Virus record (IMG/VR): IMGVR_UViG_3300021375_000122
Location: 1-28,376 of that record
Length of the DNA stretch: 28,376 nucleotides
Reading direction: 5' to 3' (one strand)
From: a virus
Below are positions 13,740 through 23,627 of this stretch, one piece after another. Positions within the stretch are counted from its first letter, which is position 1. Every line of letters begins with the position of its first letter. A program made the translations under genes and the position numbers. The notes beneath the pieces are model-generated. The model was not told the origin of the DNA. It made no database searches and saw nothing but the letters and a program-made list of their open reading frames with translations.

Positions 13740-14284
13740 TGGCTTTGTCTCTTATTAAAAATCCAGAACTAACTTATCAAGAAGCTTGTGAATTTTTTGA
13801 TTATAAAGAAAATAAAATAAAGTTTCAAAATAAAATAAAAGAGTTTGAAGCAGCTATTACTAAGCACTGCGAAGAAAACAATAATCAAGATTTAAACAGC
13901 CAAATAACAGGTCAGACCGAAGGAGCTGTTACACATAACTTTGCAGACGGTCAATACATAAGAAAAATTGTTATGCCTAAAGGGTTATTAGTTACAACTA
14001 AAATACATGCCAAAAACCATCCTTTCTTTATTATGAAAGGAGAAGCATCTATTTATAGCAATAACGGAGTAGAACGTATAGAAGCACCTTTTCATGGAAT
14101 AACTGAAGCAGGAACAAAAAGAGTTTTATATATCCATGAAGAATGTACTTTTATAACAGTACATAGAACAGATTGTTTAAGTATAGATGACGTTGTAAAT
14201 GAAATAACAGTTGATGATTTTTCTAAACTAAACTTAAAAGGTTTTGATATAGAACAAATAGATAAAATAATGGAGAAAATTTAA
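13739..14284 (+). CDS. Cupin-like phage protein (181 aa)
   Basis: The first ~65 residues are helical and charged. The remainder (about 66-145) is a beta-rich domain with regularly placed histidines: FADGQYIRKIVMPKGLLVTT, KIHAKNHPFFIMKGEASIYS (H90, H94, E102), a Gly-turn, APFHGITEAGTKRVLYIHEE (H119, H133) and TVHRTD (H142). This resembles the cupin metal-binding pattern, and I recall similar proteins in marine phages near structural genes. The role is unknown; structural or sugar-modifying roles have been guessed for the group. It uses GAGGAG nine bases ahead of its ATG and is coupled to the next gene (TAATG). Confidence 0.7.
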   Translation: MALSLIKNPELTYQEACEFFDYKENKIKFQNKIKEFEAAITKHCEENNNQDLNSQITGQTEGAVTHNFADGQYIRKIVMPKGLLVTTKIHAKNHPFFIMKGEASIYSNNGVERIEAPFHGITEAGTKRVLYIHEECTFITVHRTDCLSIDDVVNEITVDDFSKLNLKGFDIEQIDKIMEKI

Positions 14285-15273
14285 TGGCGTTAGCAAGTAT
14301 AGCAACAGCCATAGCGGTTGGGGTAGGAACAAATTTAATCACTAGAAAAATTGCTGGCGACCCTGATATGCCTGCACAAATTGGTAGTGGAACTTCTCCT
14401 TCGTTAACTCCAGGAGCCGATATAGAAATCAATCCTATAATGGGTAGTGAAGTTCAAGAGTTTGGTGATTTTAAATTTGAAGATTTAACTTCTCCAGAAG
14501 ATGGACAAAAAGAAATGATACTAGCACAGTTAAAAGAAGCAGGAGTAGATGTAGCTGATTTAGACCAATACGGTATTGCAGGTATGGCTGTTGGTGGTTA
14601 TTTAAACAGAGCTAACGGCGGTAATTTAGGATTAATGGCTTTATTAAAAGAACAAGGTCTTATTCCCGAAGATAAACCAGAAAGTTTATCGGGTGTTGTT
14701 GATGTAGATTTTTCTGAAATAGCAGAACCAAAACCAGAAGATTTATTAGAAGAACAAATGATGGCAGACATAAATTTTGAAATGCCTGATGTTCCTATGC
14801 CTGAAAATCCTTTAACAAATTTACAAAAAGTAGAATCTTTTATAGATAACCAAAATCCTATGGTGTCTGAAGCAATATACAGTGGTTTAGGAAGTATAGG
14901 CTCGGCTTTGTTTGGTGAGTTATTTGGTTTAAATGATAAAAAACGTAAAGGTAGTTTAGTAAAAACTGAAACACTTCCTGGAAACTCTAATAGAAGAAGA
15001 AGTCAATTAGATAAAATTTCACCTATTGGTGGCTCTAGTGTAACATTTGCTAACGAAGGTAAAGTATTACAAAGACCAATGTTTATGCCTCAGGGAGGTC
15101 CTATGAGAGGTCCAGGTGGTCCTAAGGACGATTTAATTCCAGTAATGGCGAGTAACGGAGAGTACATGTTGTCTAAGGCAGCAGTAGATGCAGCAGGTGG
15201 TGGCAGTCATGCTAAAGGAGTTGCTGTTTTAGATAAATTTAATAAAATGGGAAATAAGAGATATGGCGTCTAG
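14284..15273 (+). CDS. Structural / internal virion protein (329 aa)
   Basis: The N-terminus begins with a hydrophobic Ala/Ile-rich helix (ALASIATAIAVGVGTNLI) that could be a membrane-interacting segment of an ejection protein. The middle is acidic and Met/Pro-rich (DVPMPENPLTNLQ). The C-terminus has the motif PQGGPMRGPGGPKDDLIPVM followed by ASNGEYMLSKAAVDAAGGGS, which I recall as a shared terminal module in structural proteins of marine phages. It overlaps the next gene by 11 bases. The likely role is inside the virion, inferred from this motif and the neighbouring large proteins. The exact function is unknown. Confidence 0.65.
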   Translation: MALASIATAIAVGVGTNLITRKIAGDPDMPAQIGSGTSPSLTPGADIEINPIMGSEVQEFGDFKFEDLTSPEDGQKEMILAQLKEAGVDVADLDQYGIAGMAVGGYLNRANGGNLGLMALLKEQGLIPEDKPESLSGVVDVDFSEIAEPKPEDLLEEQMMADINFEMPDVPMPENPLTNLQKVESFIDNQNPMVSEAIYSGLGSIGSALFGELFGLNDKKRKGSLVKTETLPGNSNRRRSQLDKISPIGGSSVTFANEGKVLQRPMFMPQGGPMRGPGGPKDDLIPVMASNGEYMLSKAAVDAAGGGSHAKGVAVLDKFNKMGNKRYGV

Positions 15274-17200
15274 AGAAGAACAAGAATATTCCAGTCAAGC
15301 CCCCGCCCCGTATATAGGGCAGTTTTTACAACAGGATATATTTCCTTTTGCACAACAATTTTTAAGGCAACAGTTTCAAAACTTAGGTCAGGCTGATTCA
15401 AGTCCATTTACTTACACAGGACAAAGGGTTGCTGATTTTGACCCTAGAGAACTTTATGGTATGGAACTTGCTGATTCAGCTATCGGCAGCTATAGACCGT
15501 ATTTAGGTGCACAAGCCGATTTACTAGACGAAGCGGCAGGAATATCTAGAGGAGCATTAGCTAGAGGTCAAGACGAAATAACCGCAGGACTAGGTGCGGG
15601 TAGAGGATTAGCAGGTTTAGGTGCTGACCTTACTAGAGGAGCAAGATTCGATACAGCAGGTAGAGATTTATTAGCAGGAGCACAACAAAGACAATCAGGT
15701 AGAGGTCTTATAGAAGGAGCAAGGTTCGGTCAATCAGGTAGAGATTACTTACAAAGCGGAGTACCTTCGTTCAGTGAAGCACAAGCATTAACAAGAGCAG
15801 GAGCACCTAATTTAGATTTAGCTAGAATGGAAACAGCAGCAGCTAGACCACAGTTCGGTGGTGCTAGAGCTGGTTTTGCAGGTGCTAGAGCAGAAACTTT
15901 AGGAGCAAGACCAGATTTTAGAGGAGCTACAGGAACATTAGGTAGAGCAGAACAAACAGGTTATGGTTCCACAGGTAGTTTTGACCCCAGAGGAATAGGA
16001 AGTTTTTATAATCCGTTCGAAGAAGACGTAGTACAACAAACATTAAAAGACGTTAGAGAAGGTTTAGCTAAAAGCGATATGGGTTTAAGAGACGAAGCTG
16101 TTAGTGGAGGAGCTTTCGGCGGAGCTAGGTCAAGATTAAGACGTGGTGAACTAGCAGAAAATGTTGCAAGAGGAGCAGCAGAACAAGTAGGAGCTATCCG
16201 TAGTGGCGGTTATTCTGACGCGGCTAATAGAGCACAACAAGCTTTTGAAGCACAACAACAAAGACAAGCAGGTCTTGCAGGATTACAATCTAATATAGCA
16301 GGACAGCTAGGTGGTTTCGCAGGTCAAGAAGCACAAACCGCATTAGGTAGAGCTTCGCAGTTAGGTAATTTAGCAGGTCAAGAAGCAGGATTAGCAGGTC
16401 AAGAAGCACAAAGTGCTTTAGCCAGAGGTAGACAGTTCGGCGACCTTTCTACAACCGAAGCTCAAAACCAACTAGCTAGAGCACAACAACTAGGAAGTTT
16501 AGAAGCACAACAAGCACAGGCTAAATTAGCAACAGGTCAAGCACTAAACGCTTCTGAACAAGCAGCTATAGACAATATGATGTCTAGAGGACAACAATTA
16601 AATACTTTAGACCAACAAAGATTTGCTAATCAAATGCAACAAGGACAACAGTTATCTAATATAGACCAACAAAGATTTGCTAATCAGTTACAACAAGGCT
16701 CACAATTAGGTGCTTTAGGACAACAACAGTTCGGTATGGGGCTACAAGGTGGTCAGGGCTTAGCAGGACTAGGTCAACAAACAGCAGGTGCATTAAGTGG
16801 TTTTGGTAGTCAATACGGTGGTATGGCTAGTTTATTACCACAACTACAACAACAAGATATTTCATCAATGATGGGTATGGGTGGACTAGGTAGAGGAAGA
16901 CAACAGTCTTTAATGGATTTAAACTACCAAAACTTTACAGGTCAGTACAACTTACCTATGCAAACGTTACAAAACGTTGGAGCACTTACAGCTTCTCTTG
17001 GACCTATGGCAGGTGGTTATGGCTATGCGGGTGGTGCACAAGCTCCTTACGGTAATTATTCACCCACAGGAACTATGGGAACAGGGTTGATGAATCAAGG
17101 TATAGCAGGTCTTAATCCTGCTCCTGGTCAAAATCAAACGCAGGGACCAGTTAAAGGATTCCCTAACTTCTCAATTCAAAACATGGGGATGCAGTTTTAA
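15263..17200 (+). CDS. Gln/Ala/Gly-rich structural protein (645 aa)
   Basis: The N-terminus (APYIGQFLQQDIFPFAQQFL) and a YTGQRVADFDPRELYGMELA stretch are like those of structural proteins in marine phages. From about residue 115 to 500 it consists of repeating helical units rich in Ala, Gly, Gln and Arg: GARFGQSGRD, ARPQFGGARAGFAGAR, LAGQEAQ(T/S)ALARG, QQRFANQ(M/L)QQGQQL. The C-terminus is Gly/Pro-rich. Long helical repeats fit a tape-measure-like or internal virion (ejection) protein. It starts 11 bases before the upstream stop and its own stop overlaps the next ATG. Which virion part it forms is not clear. Confidence 0.65.
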   Translation: MASREEQEYSSQAPAPYIGQFLQQDIFPFAQQFLRQQFQNLGQADSSPFTYTGQRVADFDPRELYGMELADSAIGSYRPYLGAQADLLDEAAGISRGALARGQDEITAGLGAGRGLAGLGADLTRGARFDTAGRDLLAGAQQRQSGRGLIEGARFGQSGRDYLQSGVPSFSEAQALTRAGAPNLDLARMETAAARPQFGGARAGFAGARAETLGARPDFRGATGTLGRAEQTGYGSTGSFDPRGIGSFYNPFEEDVVQQTLKDVREGLAKSDMGLRDEAVSGGAFGGARSRLRRGELAENVARGAAEQVGAIRSGGYSDAANRAQQAFEAQQQRQAGLAGLQSNIAGQLGGFAGQEAQTALGRASQLGNLAGQEAGLAGQEAQSALARGRQFGDLSTTEAQNQLARAQQLGSLEAQQAQAKLATGQALNASEQAAIDNMMSRGQQLNTLDQQRFANQMQQGQQLSNIDQQRFANQLQQGSQLGALGQQQFGMGLQGGQGLAGLGQQTAGALSGFGSQYGGMASLLPQLQQQDISSMMGMGGLGRGRQQSLMDLNYQNFTGQYNLPMQTLQNVGALTASLGPMAGGYGYAGGAQAPYGNYSPTGTMGTGLMNQGIAGLNPAPGQNQTQGPVKGFPNFSIQNMGMQF

Positions 17201-18867
17201 TGGCAAACGGTAATAGAGGTATAGGAGGCTTTATGCCTTTTCCAACTTTCGGTGGACCTAAAGACGCAGGGGGAATTACACCTGTTAAACTAGCTCCGAC
17301 TCAAATGAGATTTCCAACGGCTCGTGGACCTGTTAGACGTACACCTGAACCAGAAACTATAGAAAAAATAGCTCCTTTTCTTCCTTTAGTGACTGAAGGT
17401 GTTATGAGTTTATTTAAAGACACGCCTAAACCTCAATCAAGAGACGATTATCTTAAAAGTATCGCTGTTGATGCAACAGAGCCCACTAAGTTAGAAGAAG
17501 CAAGGGCTGATGCCTACACATTGTTTGGAGCACCCGAACAAAGAGACGGTTTTGGTCTTAATGAACTAGTTAATTTAGCTGTCGGTAGCCAAACAGGTAG
17601 AGGAGCAAAAGATTTTGCTAATACGTATTTTCAAATTAGAAAAGGTAAAGAAGCCGCTAGAGTATCTAAAGAAGGACAAAGAGCAAGTTTCATACAAAAA
17701 CAAATAGACCCTGACGCTTTTCAATTTTTAAATTTACAAGATACTAATAAAGCTAAAACAGGTGTAGTTGATATACGTCCAGGATATTTTGATAAAGAAA
17801 CAGGACAAACCTATATAAAAGACCCTAAAAATAAAGAAGCTAATGAGTATGGATTTATTGTTGCTGGTGAAAACTGGATAGACCCTGCTAAATTAGCTAC
17901 TAGTGGTTCAACAGGTATTGATATTTACAAAGACCCTCAGTATACCGAACTTGTAAAAACTAATACAGAAATAACTGCTAAAGACAGTGCGGTTATGGGA
18001 ACATTAAACGTTGCTAATAACACAATAGAGATGTTAGACGAAGCTATTAAAGACCCTAGTAAAGCACCGACAACTGTTGTTTCTTCTATACTGAATATGG
18101 GTAATAGTGCTATAGCAAACTTTGACCAAATAGCTTCATTAAACGGTAATCGTGACCCTCTAACATATTTCAGTGCTGATGACGCAGGTGGTAGTATGTT
18201 TATAGGTAGAGGAGATAACGCTAGAGAATTATATATAGCTCTTAAATCAGGAGACGAAGAACAAATAGAACGAGCTACGGCTAATTTTGAAAACGCAACA
18301 GGAACAAACCTTAGACAAGTTATGGGTCAAGCTGCTTACGCTAACGTAGCAACTAGAGCAAATTTTTTACAATTAGCTTATATGGCAGCGGCAGCAAACG
18401 GTCAAACAGGTAGAACGCTTTCTGATAAAGACTTAGCACATCATTTGAATATAGTTGGTTTTGGTTCAACACAAGACCCTAAAGTATTGAAAGACAACTT
18501 AATACGTTTTGTTGATACTTTGGTTGGTGGAGCAGATGACCAAACACAAGTAGCTATTCCTAGAAACGGGTTACAACGTTACAATATGAATGACGAAACA
18601 TTTCAGTCTATTGTTACTATGTATTATAATCCGTTGATAGGAAAAGACGCATCAGGAGCAGATACGCCTCAATGGTTAAACCACAGTGCTTATACTTACA
18701 AACCTTTTTACGAAAGATATAAAGGTGTAGGAGCAGTAGACCAGTGGCAAAAACACGACACAATGTTTTACGATAGAAAAACAAAAGGCTCAGCTAATTT
18801 AACGTCGCCTGTAAATCCATCCGTAGATTTAGATAAAACATTAAAAGACATAGAAAACTTATATTAA
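17200..18867 (+). CDS. Structural-region protein of unknown function (555 aa)
   Basis: It starts with a Pro/Gly-rich leader (FMPFPTFGGPKDAGG, PTARGPVRRTPEPET), then mostly helical segments. The centre (about residues 170-220) has a YFDKETGQTYIKDPKNKEA beta part, the remainder is mixed, and an FLQLAYMAAAANGQTGRTLS stretch lies near residue 395. It has no signal peptide or clear membrane segment. It is coupled to both neighbours through TAATG. It lies between the Gln-rich protein and the very large protein, so a role as an internal or ejected virion protein is likely by context. I do not recognise the family. Confidence 0.65.
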   Translation: MANGNRGIGGFMPFPTFGGPKDAGGITPVKLAPTQMRFPTARGPVRRTPEPETIEKIAPFLPLVTEGVMSLFKDTPKPQSRDDYLKSIAVDATEPTKLEEARADAYTLFGAPEQRDGFGLNELVNLAVGSQTGRGAKDFANTYFQIRKGKEAARVSKEGQRASFIQKQIDPDAFQFLNLQDTNKAKTGVVDIRPGYFDKETGQTYIKDPKNKEANEYGFIVAGENWIDPAKLATSGSTGIDIYKDPQYTELVKTNTEITAKDSAVMGTLNVANNTIEMLDEAIKDPSKAPTTVVSSILNMGNSAIANFDQIASLNGNRDPLTYFSADDAGGSMFIGRGDNARELYIALKSGDEEQIERATANFENATGTNLRQVMGQAAYANVATRANFLQLAYMAAAANGQTGRTLSDKDLAHHLNIVGFGSTQDPKVLKDNLIRFVDTLVGGADDQTQVAIPRNGLQRYNMNDETFQSIVTMYYNPLIGKDASGADTPQWLNHSAYTYKPFYERYKGVGAVDQWQKHDTMFYDRKTKGSANLTSPVNPSVDLDKTLKDIENLY

Positions 18868-21800
18868 TGGCTATTACGCAACAACAATTTGATGAATTTA
18901 AAAAGATGCAAGAAACATATGCTCTTGATTTATCAAAACAACCTTTAAAAGATAATCCCAACATTACCTACGGTCAGTTGTTATCTCCTAAAGAACTAGA
19001 CTTAGCAGCTATTCTATATAGTCCTGAACTTAAATCGAAAGCTACAAGTATCTATTCATCAGAAGACATGAGCAAGATAGAAAACGCTATTGATTGGCAA
19101 AACAGAGTTGCTCCTTATAATAGAGCACCTATCGAATATGATATGTACGAACGTCATCCTGAGTATATGAAACAACTAGATGAGTTTAATAGTCCCGAAG
19201 GTCAAGAAAGAAGAAACATGATAAAAGTTCGTGGTAATTTTCCTGATACTTATGAACCGTTAGAGCCTATTGCTCCATTAGGAATAGAAAAAGCAAAAAA
19301 GATAGCGGCTCTTGGTTTTGACCCTGCGAATGAATTACAGTTTCAAACATTTAAAGACGGTGTTGGTTTTAGAAGTAAGTTAGCTTTTGCACCTAGAAAA
19401 ACAACAGTAGAAGATTTTAAAAAACTAGGCGACCAGTACGGTTTAGTTGGTGATTATAGATACATAAACCCTAGCGACCCTTCGTTAGGTTTAGCTTTTA
19501 AACCTGAAGGTTCTGATGATTTTCAATTATTAAATACGCCATACGTTACTGCAGAAGATACCTATAACTTTTTAATACAAGAATTTCCTGCAATAGCAGG
19601 TGATATAGCTTTAACAGTATATGGTTCTAAAAAGTTTACTAGTCCTTTTGGTTTAAGTGATAAAGTAAGCGGCAAAGTTGGTAAAGTTTTAGGTTTATCT
19701 GGTTTATCGGCAGCAGGTGCAGCAGGTGGAGACTTTTTACGTTTAACTGCTGGTTCTGCCATGGGAGCTCACGATAGAGATTTCGATGATATATTAAAAG
19801 AATCAGGAATGATTGGTGCATGGGCGTTTGGTGGTACTGCTGTTATCAGTGGAGCCGCACAAACGATACCTAAAATTTGGAAAATGATTACAGGTAAAGA
19901 CGTGCCTCCTAGTTTTTATGAAAAGATAGATGATGCTATGCAAGAAGCTAGAGCACAAGAACGAGGAGACGGAGCATTAGCTTCTGGAATACTTTACGGT
20001 GATGCAACGTCAGTAAAAGTAATTAATGACCAAATAAATGATTTAGCTAAACGTTTCGATGTAGAACTAAAAAACTATAACCCTACAATAGCTTCAGCTG
20101 CTGGTACACAAGGTGCTGCTGATTTAGAAACATTATTCTTAAAATACGCAGACGACCCTGATTTAAGAGAGTTGTATCAACAAGTAAAAATAGGCAACCA
20201 AGAAGTTATTGACCGTTTTATACAAACACTAAACGAAAAAGTTGGACCTTCAACTACAGGCGGTGCAACAGGGGCAACGGTTAGTGCTGGTGTACGAGAA
20301 CTAGCTCAAAAAGATATAGATGCTTTTAACGACCAAGCCTACGATATGATTGACCAAGTTAGGCTGCAAGTGGGTGGTGCTGATGATGCTGCTGTTGCAG
20401 GTCAGTCGTTATTGAAACAAGTTGACGACCCTAATGCTTCTACTGGACCTTTGTTTGAAAGACAACAAACTAGACTATTAGAAATTAAAAAAGACTACAT
20501 AGCCCCATATAACCAAGCTTGGAATGCTGCTTTAGAAAATCCTCGTTATGTTAATTTAACCACAGGTGCAGGATTTACAAGAAAACCTATTAATGAATGG
20601 ATGAATTTAAGAAAAGGTGACGCTAATAAGCTGTTTAAATCAGCTGATGCAAGTGAATCTGTTAAGTTGTTATACGAACAATTACCTGCAGGAACTCAAA
20701 ACACTTTAAATAGATTAGCTGGTAGAAATCAAAAAGGTAAATTTGAATCACCTAATTTTACGTTAAGAGAACTTAATGACGCTAGAGTATCGTTAAATGA
20801 ATTCGCTAGTACAACTAATAACCTAAAAGCAGCAAAACAAGCAAGACAATTAGAACGTGGATTAGAAGAACAAATGAATCAATTGTTACGAGAAGGTGCT
20901 TCTGCTGAATCAGGTATACCTATTACAAGAAAAGTAGAATTAGAAAACTGGATGACGCAAAATAAATACGGTGATGATTTAAGACTAGCTTGGTCAGAAC
21001 AAAAAGAAGCTATACAGTTAGCTAATTCACAAGCAGTACGTTCTATATTAGAACAAAGACCTGAAAAAGTTGCAGATTATTTATTTAATACTGTGGCTAA
21101 AGGCAGTAAACAAAACACCGTTGTTACTGATTTAATGACGTTACTAAAAAGAGACGGTTCTGACGAAGTAAGACAAATACAAAACGGTTTAGCTGAATAT
21201 ATACAAAGAGAAGTATTATCTAACCCAGATAAAACACCGCTACAATTAGCTAGAGATTATAGAAAGTTTGTTACCGATAACGAAGGAACTTTACGTGCGG
21301 TGTTTGGTGATGATTTCCAAGCAAGATTTTTACAGAACCCTAAACAGTTTAATAAAGCAGTTATAGAGCCGTTAAAAAATTTAGAACAAAATATATTAAA
21401 AATAGAGGCTCGTGTTGGATTGGCTAATAAAGGTCCTGCTGATAGAAGGGTAGCTAATATTGTTGAATCTATTCTAGCTACAGGTAAAACACAAAGACAG
21501 TCTGGAATATTATTAGATGACATAGACTATATTACAAACATAGTTAAAAAAGACCCACTATTACAAGACCAAGTTGCACAAGTAACAAAACGTTATTTAA
21601 TGCAAGAAATGATGGAGCCTAGAGCAGGTGGTGGTTTTGTTATAAGTCCTCAAAAATTAAATGATTTATTATATAAAGGTTTTGGTCCCGAAGATGTTAC
21701 AGGTCCAACACTAACTTTCGATAATTTTGTACAACCATTGTTAGGTAAAGAAGGCAAAGATTATGTAGCTAATTTAAAAGTTATAAATGAAATGGTACAA

Positions 21801-22226
21801 AGAGAAATGGGGGCTATGCCTAGTAAGGGTGTGGTTAGAGATTTAACTAGAGGTGAGTATGGAGCAGGTGCTAACATCGAAGGTATTAGAATGTTACAAA
21901 GATTACTTATTGCTCCGTTAACACAAACAGGTAGAAGAATAACAGCTCTTTCTAATAGCCAAGCTAACAGGTCGCGAAAGTTTATTGGACGTATGTTATT
22001 AGACCCAGAACTATTTGAAAGAACAGCAAGTTTCGCTAAAGGACAGCAATCAACTCAGAATTTTATAAGGTTTTTAAGTAGTTATGGTTTTGTGTATGGT
22101 GAAGATTTAGGTAACGAAATGAAGTATTATGATACAGTAGATAAGGCTCAAAAAACTCCTGAAAACAGAAATTTTATAGATGAAACACAAGAACGAGCTA
22201 AAGTCATTACAGGAGGAACTAACTAA
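18867..22226 (+). CDS. Very large internal / ejection-type virion protein (1119 aa)
   Basis: It is the largest complete gene in the window. Residues about 230-340 have small-residue hydrophobic stretches (LSGLSAAGAAGGDFLRLTAG and MIGAWAFGGTAVISGAAQTI) that could enter a membrane, as seen in ejection proteins of T7-like phages. The remainder is mostly helical, with long charged segments and a Gly/Thr linker (PSTTGGATGATVSAGV) near 460. No lytic transglycosylase or protease motif is seen. It may be the equivalent of an internal core protein in podoviruses, by size and position only. It is coupled to neighbours (TAATG on both sides). Confidence 0.6.
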   Translation: MAITQQQFDEFKKMQETYALDLSKQPLKDNPNITYGQLLSPKELDLAAILYSPELKSKATSIYSSEDMSKIENAIDWQNRVAPYNRAPIEYDMYERHPEYMKQLDEFNSPEGQERRNMIKVRGNFPDTYEPLEPIAPLGIEKAKKIAALGFDPANELQFQTFKDGVGFRSKLAFAPRKTTVEDFKKLGDQYGLVGDYRYINPSDPSLGLAFKPEGSDDFQLLNTPYVTAEDTYNFLIQEFPAIAGDIALTVYGSKKFTSPFGLSDKVSGKVGKVLGLSGLSAAGAAGGDFLRLTAGSAMGAHDRDFDDILKESGMIGAWAFGGTAVISGAAQTIPKIWKMITGKDVPPSFYEKIDDAMQEARAQERGDGALASGILYGDATSVKVINDQINDLAKRFDVELKNYNPTIASAAGTQGAADLETLFLKYADDPDLRELYQQVKIGNQEVIDRFIQTLNEKVGPSTTGGATGATVSAGVRELAQKDIDAFNDQAYDMIDQVRLQVGGADDAAVAGQSLLKQVDDPNASTGPLFERQQTRLLEIKKDYIAPYNQAWNAALENPRYVNLTTGAGFTRKPINEWMNLRKGDANKLFKSADASESVKLLYEQLPAGTQNTLNRLAGRNQKGKFESPNFTLRELNDARVSLNEFASTTNNLKAAKQARQLERGLEEQMNQLLREGASAESGIPITRKVELENWMTQNKYGDDLRLAWSEQKEAIQLANSQAVRSILEQRPEKVADYLFNTVAKGSKQNTVVTDLMTLLKRDGSDEVRQIQNGLAEYIQREVLSNPDKTPLQLARDYRKFVTDNEGTLRAVFGDDFQARFLQNPKQFNKAVIEPLKNLEQNILKIEARVGLANKGPADRRVANIVESILATGKTQRQSGILLDDIDYITNIVKKDPLLQDQVAQVTKRYLMQEMMEPRAGGGFVISPQKLNDLLYKGFGPEDVTGPTLTFDNFVQPLLGKEGKDYVANLKVINEMVQREMGAMPSKGVVRDLTRGEYGAGANIEGIRMLQRLLIAPLTQTGRRITALSNSQANRSRKFIGRMLLDPELFERTASFAKGQQSTQNFIRFLSSYGFVYGEDLGNEMKYYDTVDKAQKTPENRNFIDETQERAKVITGGTN

Positions 22227-23617
22227 TGGCGATTACAGGTTTTGAAAATTTACCAGATTTACTTAAATCTATTAATTTAAGAAAAGACGCAAACGATTCT
22301 TTAAGCAACGCTACTGACCAGTACGAAGCAGATGTTGCCGATTTTAAAAATTCACAAGCTAATGAATTCGAACAAGGGTTAGCGTCTTTGATGGATAGGA
22401 TAGGAGCATTAGAAAATACACCAGCACCTAGCTTTAATATGCCAGACCTATCAGGATTTGCTAGAATAGAGGACATTCCCTCAATAGATACGAGTCAGTT
22501 TTTAACTGCTGGAGACATTCCCTCAATAGATACGAGTCAGTTTTTAACTGCTGGAGACTTGCCTTCATTTAATCCCGATGATTATAGAGATGATTTTCTT
22601 TCTATCGCTAGAGAAGGAATAGACATACCTGAGTTTGAACAACCAGATTTAAGTGGGTACGCTAGGTTAGATGATATACCTAGTTTTGATTTTAATCCAG
22701 ATGATTATAGAGATGATTTTCTTTCTATCGCTAGAGAAGGAATAGACATACCTGAGTTTGAACAACCAGACCTTAGTAATTTTGCTACACTAGACGACCT
22801 ACCTACTTTCGATTTTGATGAAGGTGCTTTTAGAGATAATTTATTTAAAGATATTTTAGAAAACATTCCTCAACCACCACAACCACCACAACCACCACAA
22901 CCACCTGCGTTTAATGAAGATGAATTAAGAGAAAGTATCTATAATGATATTATTGGTGATTTGCCTGGATTGTTTGAAGATTTTGATTTCCCTATTCCTG
23001 GGGTTCCTGGAGACTTACCTCCTATGACTCCTCCAACAGATATTCCTGGAGGAGGTAATCCATATGAAAATATTTTTGGTCCAGGACAAGGAATGTTTCC
23101 TCCTATAAATTTCCCTCCTGGATTTTTTGAGGGTATTGGTTTTCCACCAGACGATGGAGGAGGATTGCCGCCGTTTGTTCCACCAATCACCCCTCCGAAC
23201 GACCCAATTACTCCACCACCCCCCGTGGATAATACACCGACAGGTCCTATAAATCCGTACACAGGTCAACCAATCAGTAATCCGTATACGCCATACTCCA
23301 CAGAGAGCGGAGCAGCACCATTAAGGAAAGCAATAAGTCCTAGGGATTTTGGTCAAGCTCCTGGATTTGAACGTCCTATAGGAGGTCCTCCTGTTAAACC
23401 AATAGACCCACCAAGAAAATTACCTCCTAAACCACCTTCGATTGGAGGAATAGGTGGTGGTGGAAAAATCTATCTAAACGATGAAATAAGATTACCGCCC
23501 CCAGAAGATATTCGTAGATTAAAAGGCGGTGGAGGTATTTCTATGTTGCCGATGAACGGACAAGGTGATACACTAACAACACAGGTATTCCAAAGCGGAT
23601 TCCGACCAAGAAGATAA
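22226..23617 (+). CDS. Repeat- and Pro-rich structural protein (463 aa)
   Basis: After a helical N-terminus (LPDLLKSINLRKDANDSLSN) it has repeat units: IPSIDTSQFLTAGD (two copies) and NPDDYRDDFLSIAREGID plus IPEFEQPDLS (two copies). A run of PPQPPQ follows, then a long Pro/Gly-rich region (about 235-400: PGVPGDLPPMTPPTDIPG, PPFVPPITPPNDPITPPPPV). The final ~60 residues (LPPPEDIRRLKGGGGISMLP) are shared in style with other structural proteins of this block. It has no signal peptide. The Pro-rich linker suggests an extended virion protein, perhaps a fibre-attachment or scaffold-type protein. AGGAGG at 22212-22217 gives a good ribosome site; the ATG overlaps the upstream stop. Confidence 0.65.
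   Translation: MAITGFENLPDLLKSINLRKDANDSLSNATDQYEADVADFKNSQANEFEQGLASLMDRIGALENTPAPSFNMPDLSGFARIEDIPSIDTSQFLTAGDIPSIDTSQFLTAGDLPSFNPDDYRDDFLSIAREGIDIPEFEQPDLSGYARLDDIPSFDFNPDDYRDDFLSIAREGIDIPEFEQPDLSNFATLDDLPTFDFDEGAFRDNLFKDILENIPQPPQPPQPPQPPAFNEDELRESIYNDIIGDLPGLFEDFDFPIPGVPGDLPPMTPPTDIPGGGNPYENIFGPGQGMFPPINFPPGFFEGIGFPPDDGGGLPPFVPPITPPNDPITPPPPVDNTPTGPINPYTGQPISNPYTPYSTESGAAPLRKAISPRDFGQAPGFERPIGGPPVKPIDPPRKLPPKPPSIGGIGGGGKIYLNDEIRLPPPEDIRRLKGGGGISMLPMNGQGDTLTTQVFQSGFRPRR
22472..22555 (+). repeat. Perfect 42-bp tandem duplication in the Pro-rich gene
   Basis: Two identical 42-base units lie head to tail (22472-22513 and 22514-22555), each encoding DIPSIDTSQFLTAG. A diverged third unit begins at 22556. 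Perfect identity suggests a recent duplication. Confidence 0.85.
22577..22770 (+). repeat. Perfect 71-bp direct repeat with 123-bp period
   Basis: Bases 22577-22647 and 22700-22770 are identical and encode DDYRDDFLSIAREGIDIPE plus EQPD. The intervening part is a diverged version of the same 41-residue unit, so the period is in frame. Confidence 0.85.
22871..22906 (+). repeat. Short CAACCACCA tandem repeat
   Basis: Four 9-base units (the last with one change) encode a QPP repeat. It can slip during replication, which would change linker length in frame by three residues. Confidence 0.8.
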
Positions 23618-23627
23618 GGAGATAATT

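Noticed and set aside
22472-22906. CRISPR-like array
   Set aside because: The repeats are in frame within a coding gene, without spacers of unique sequence and without cas genes.
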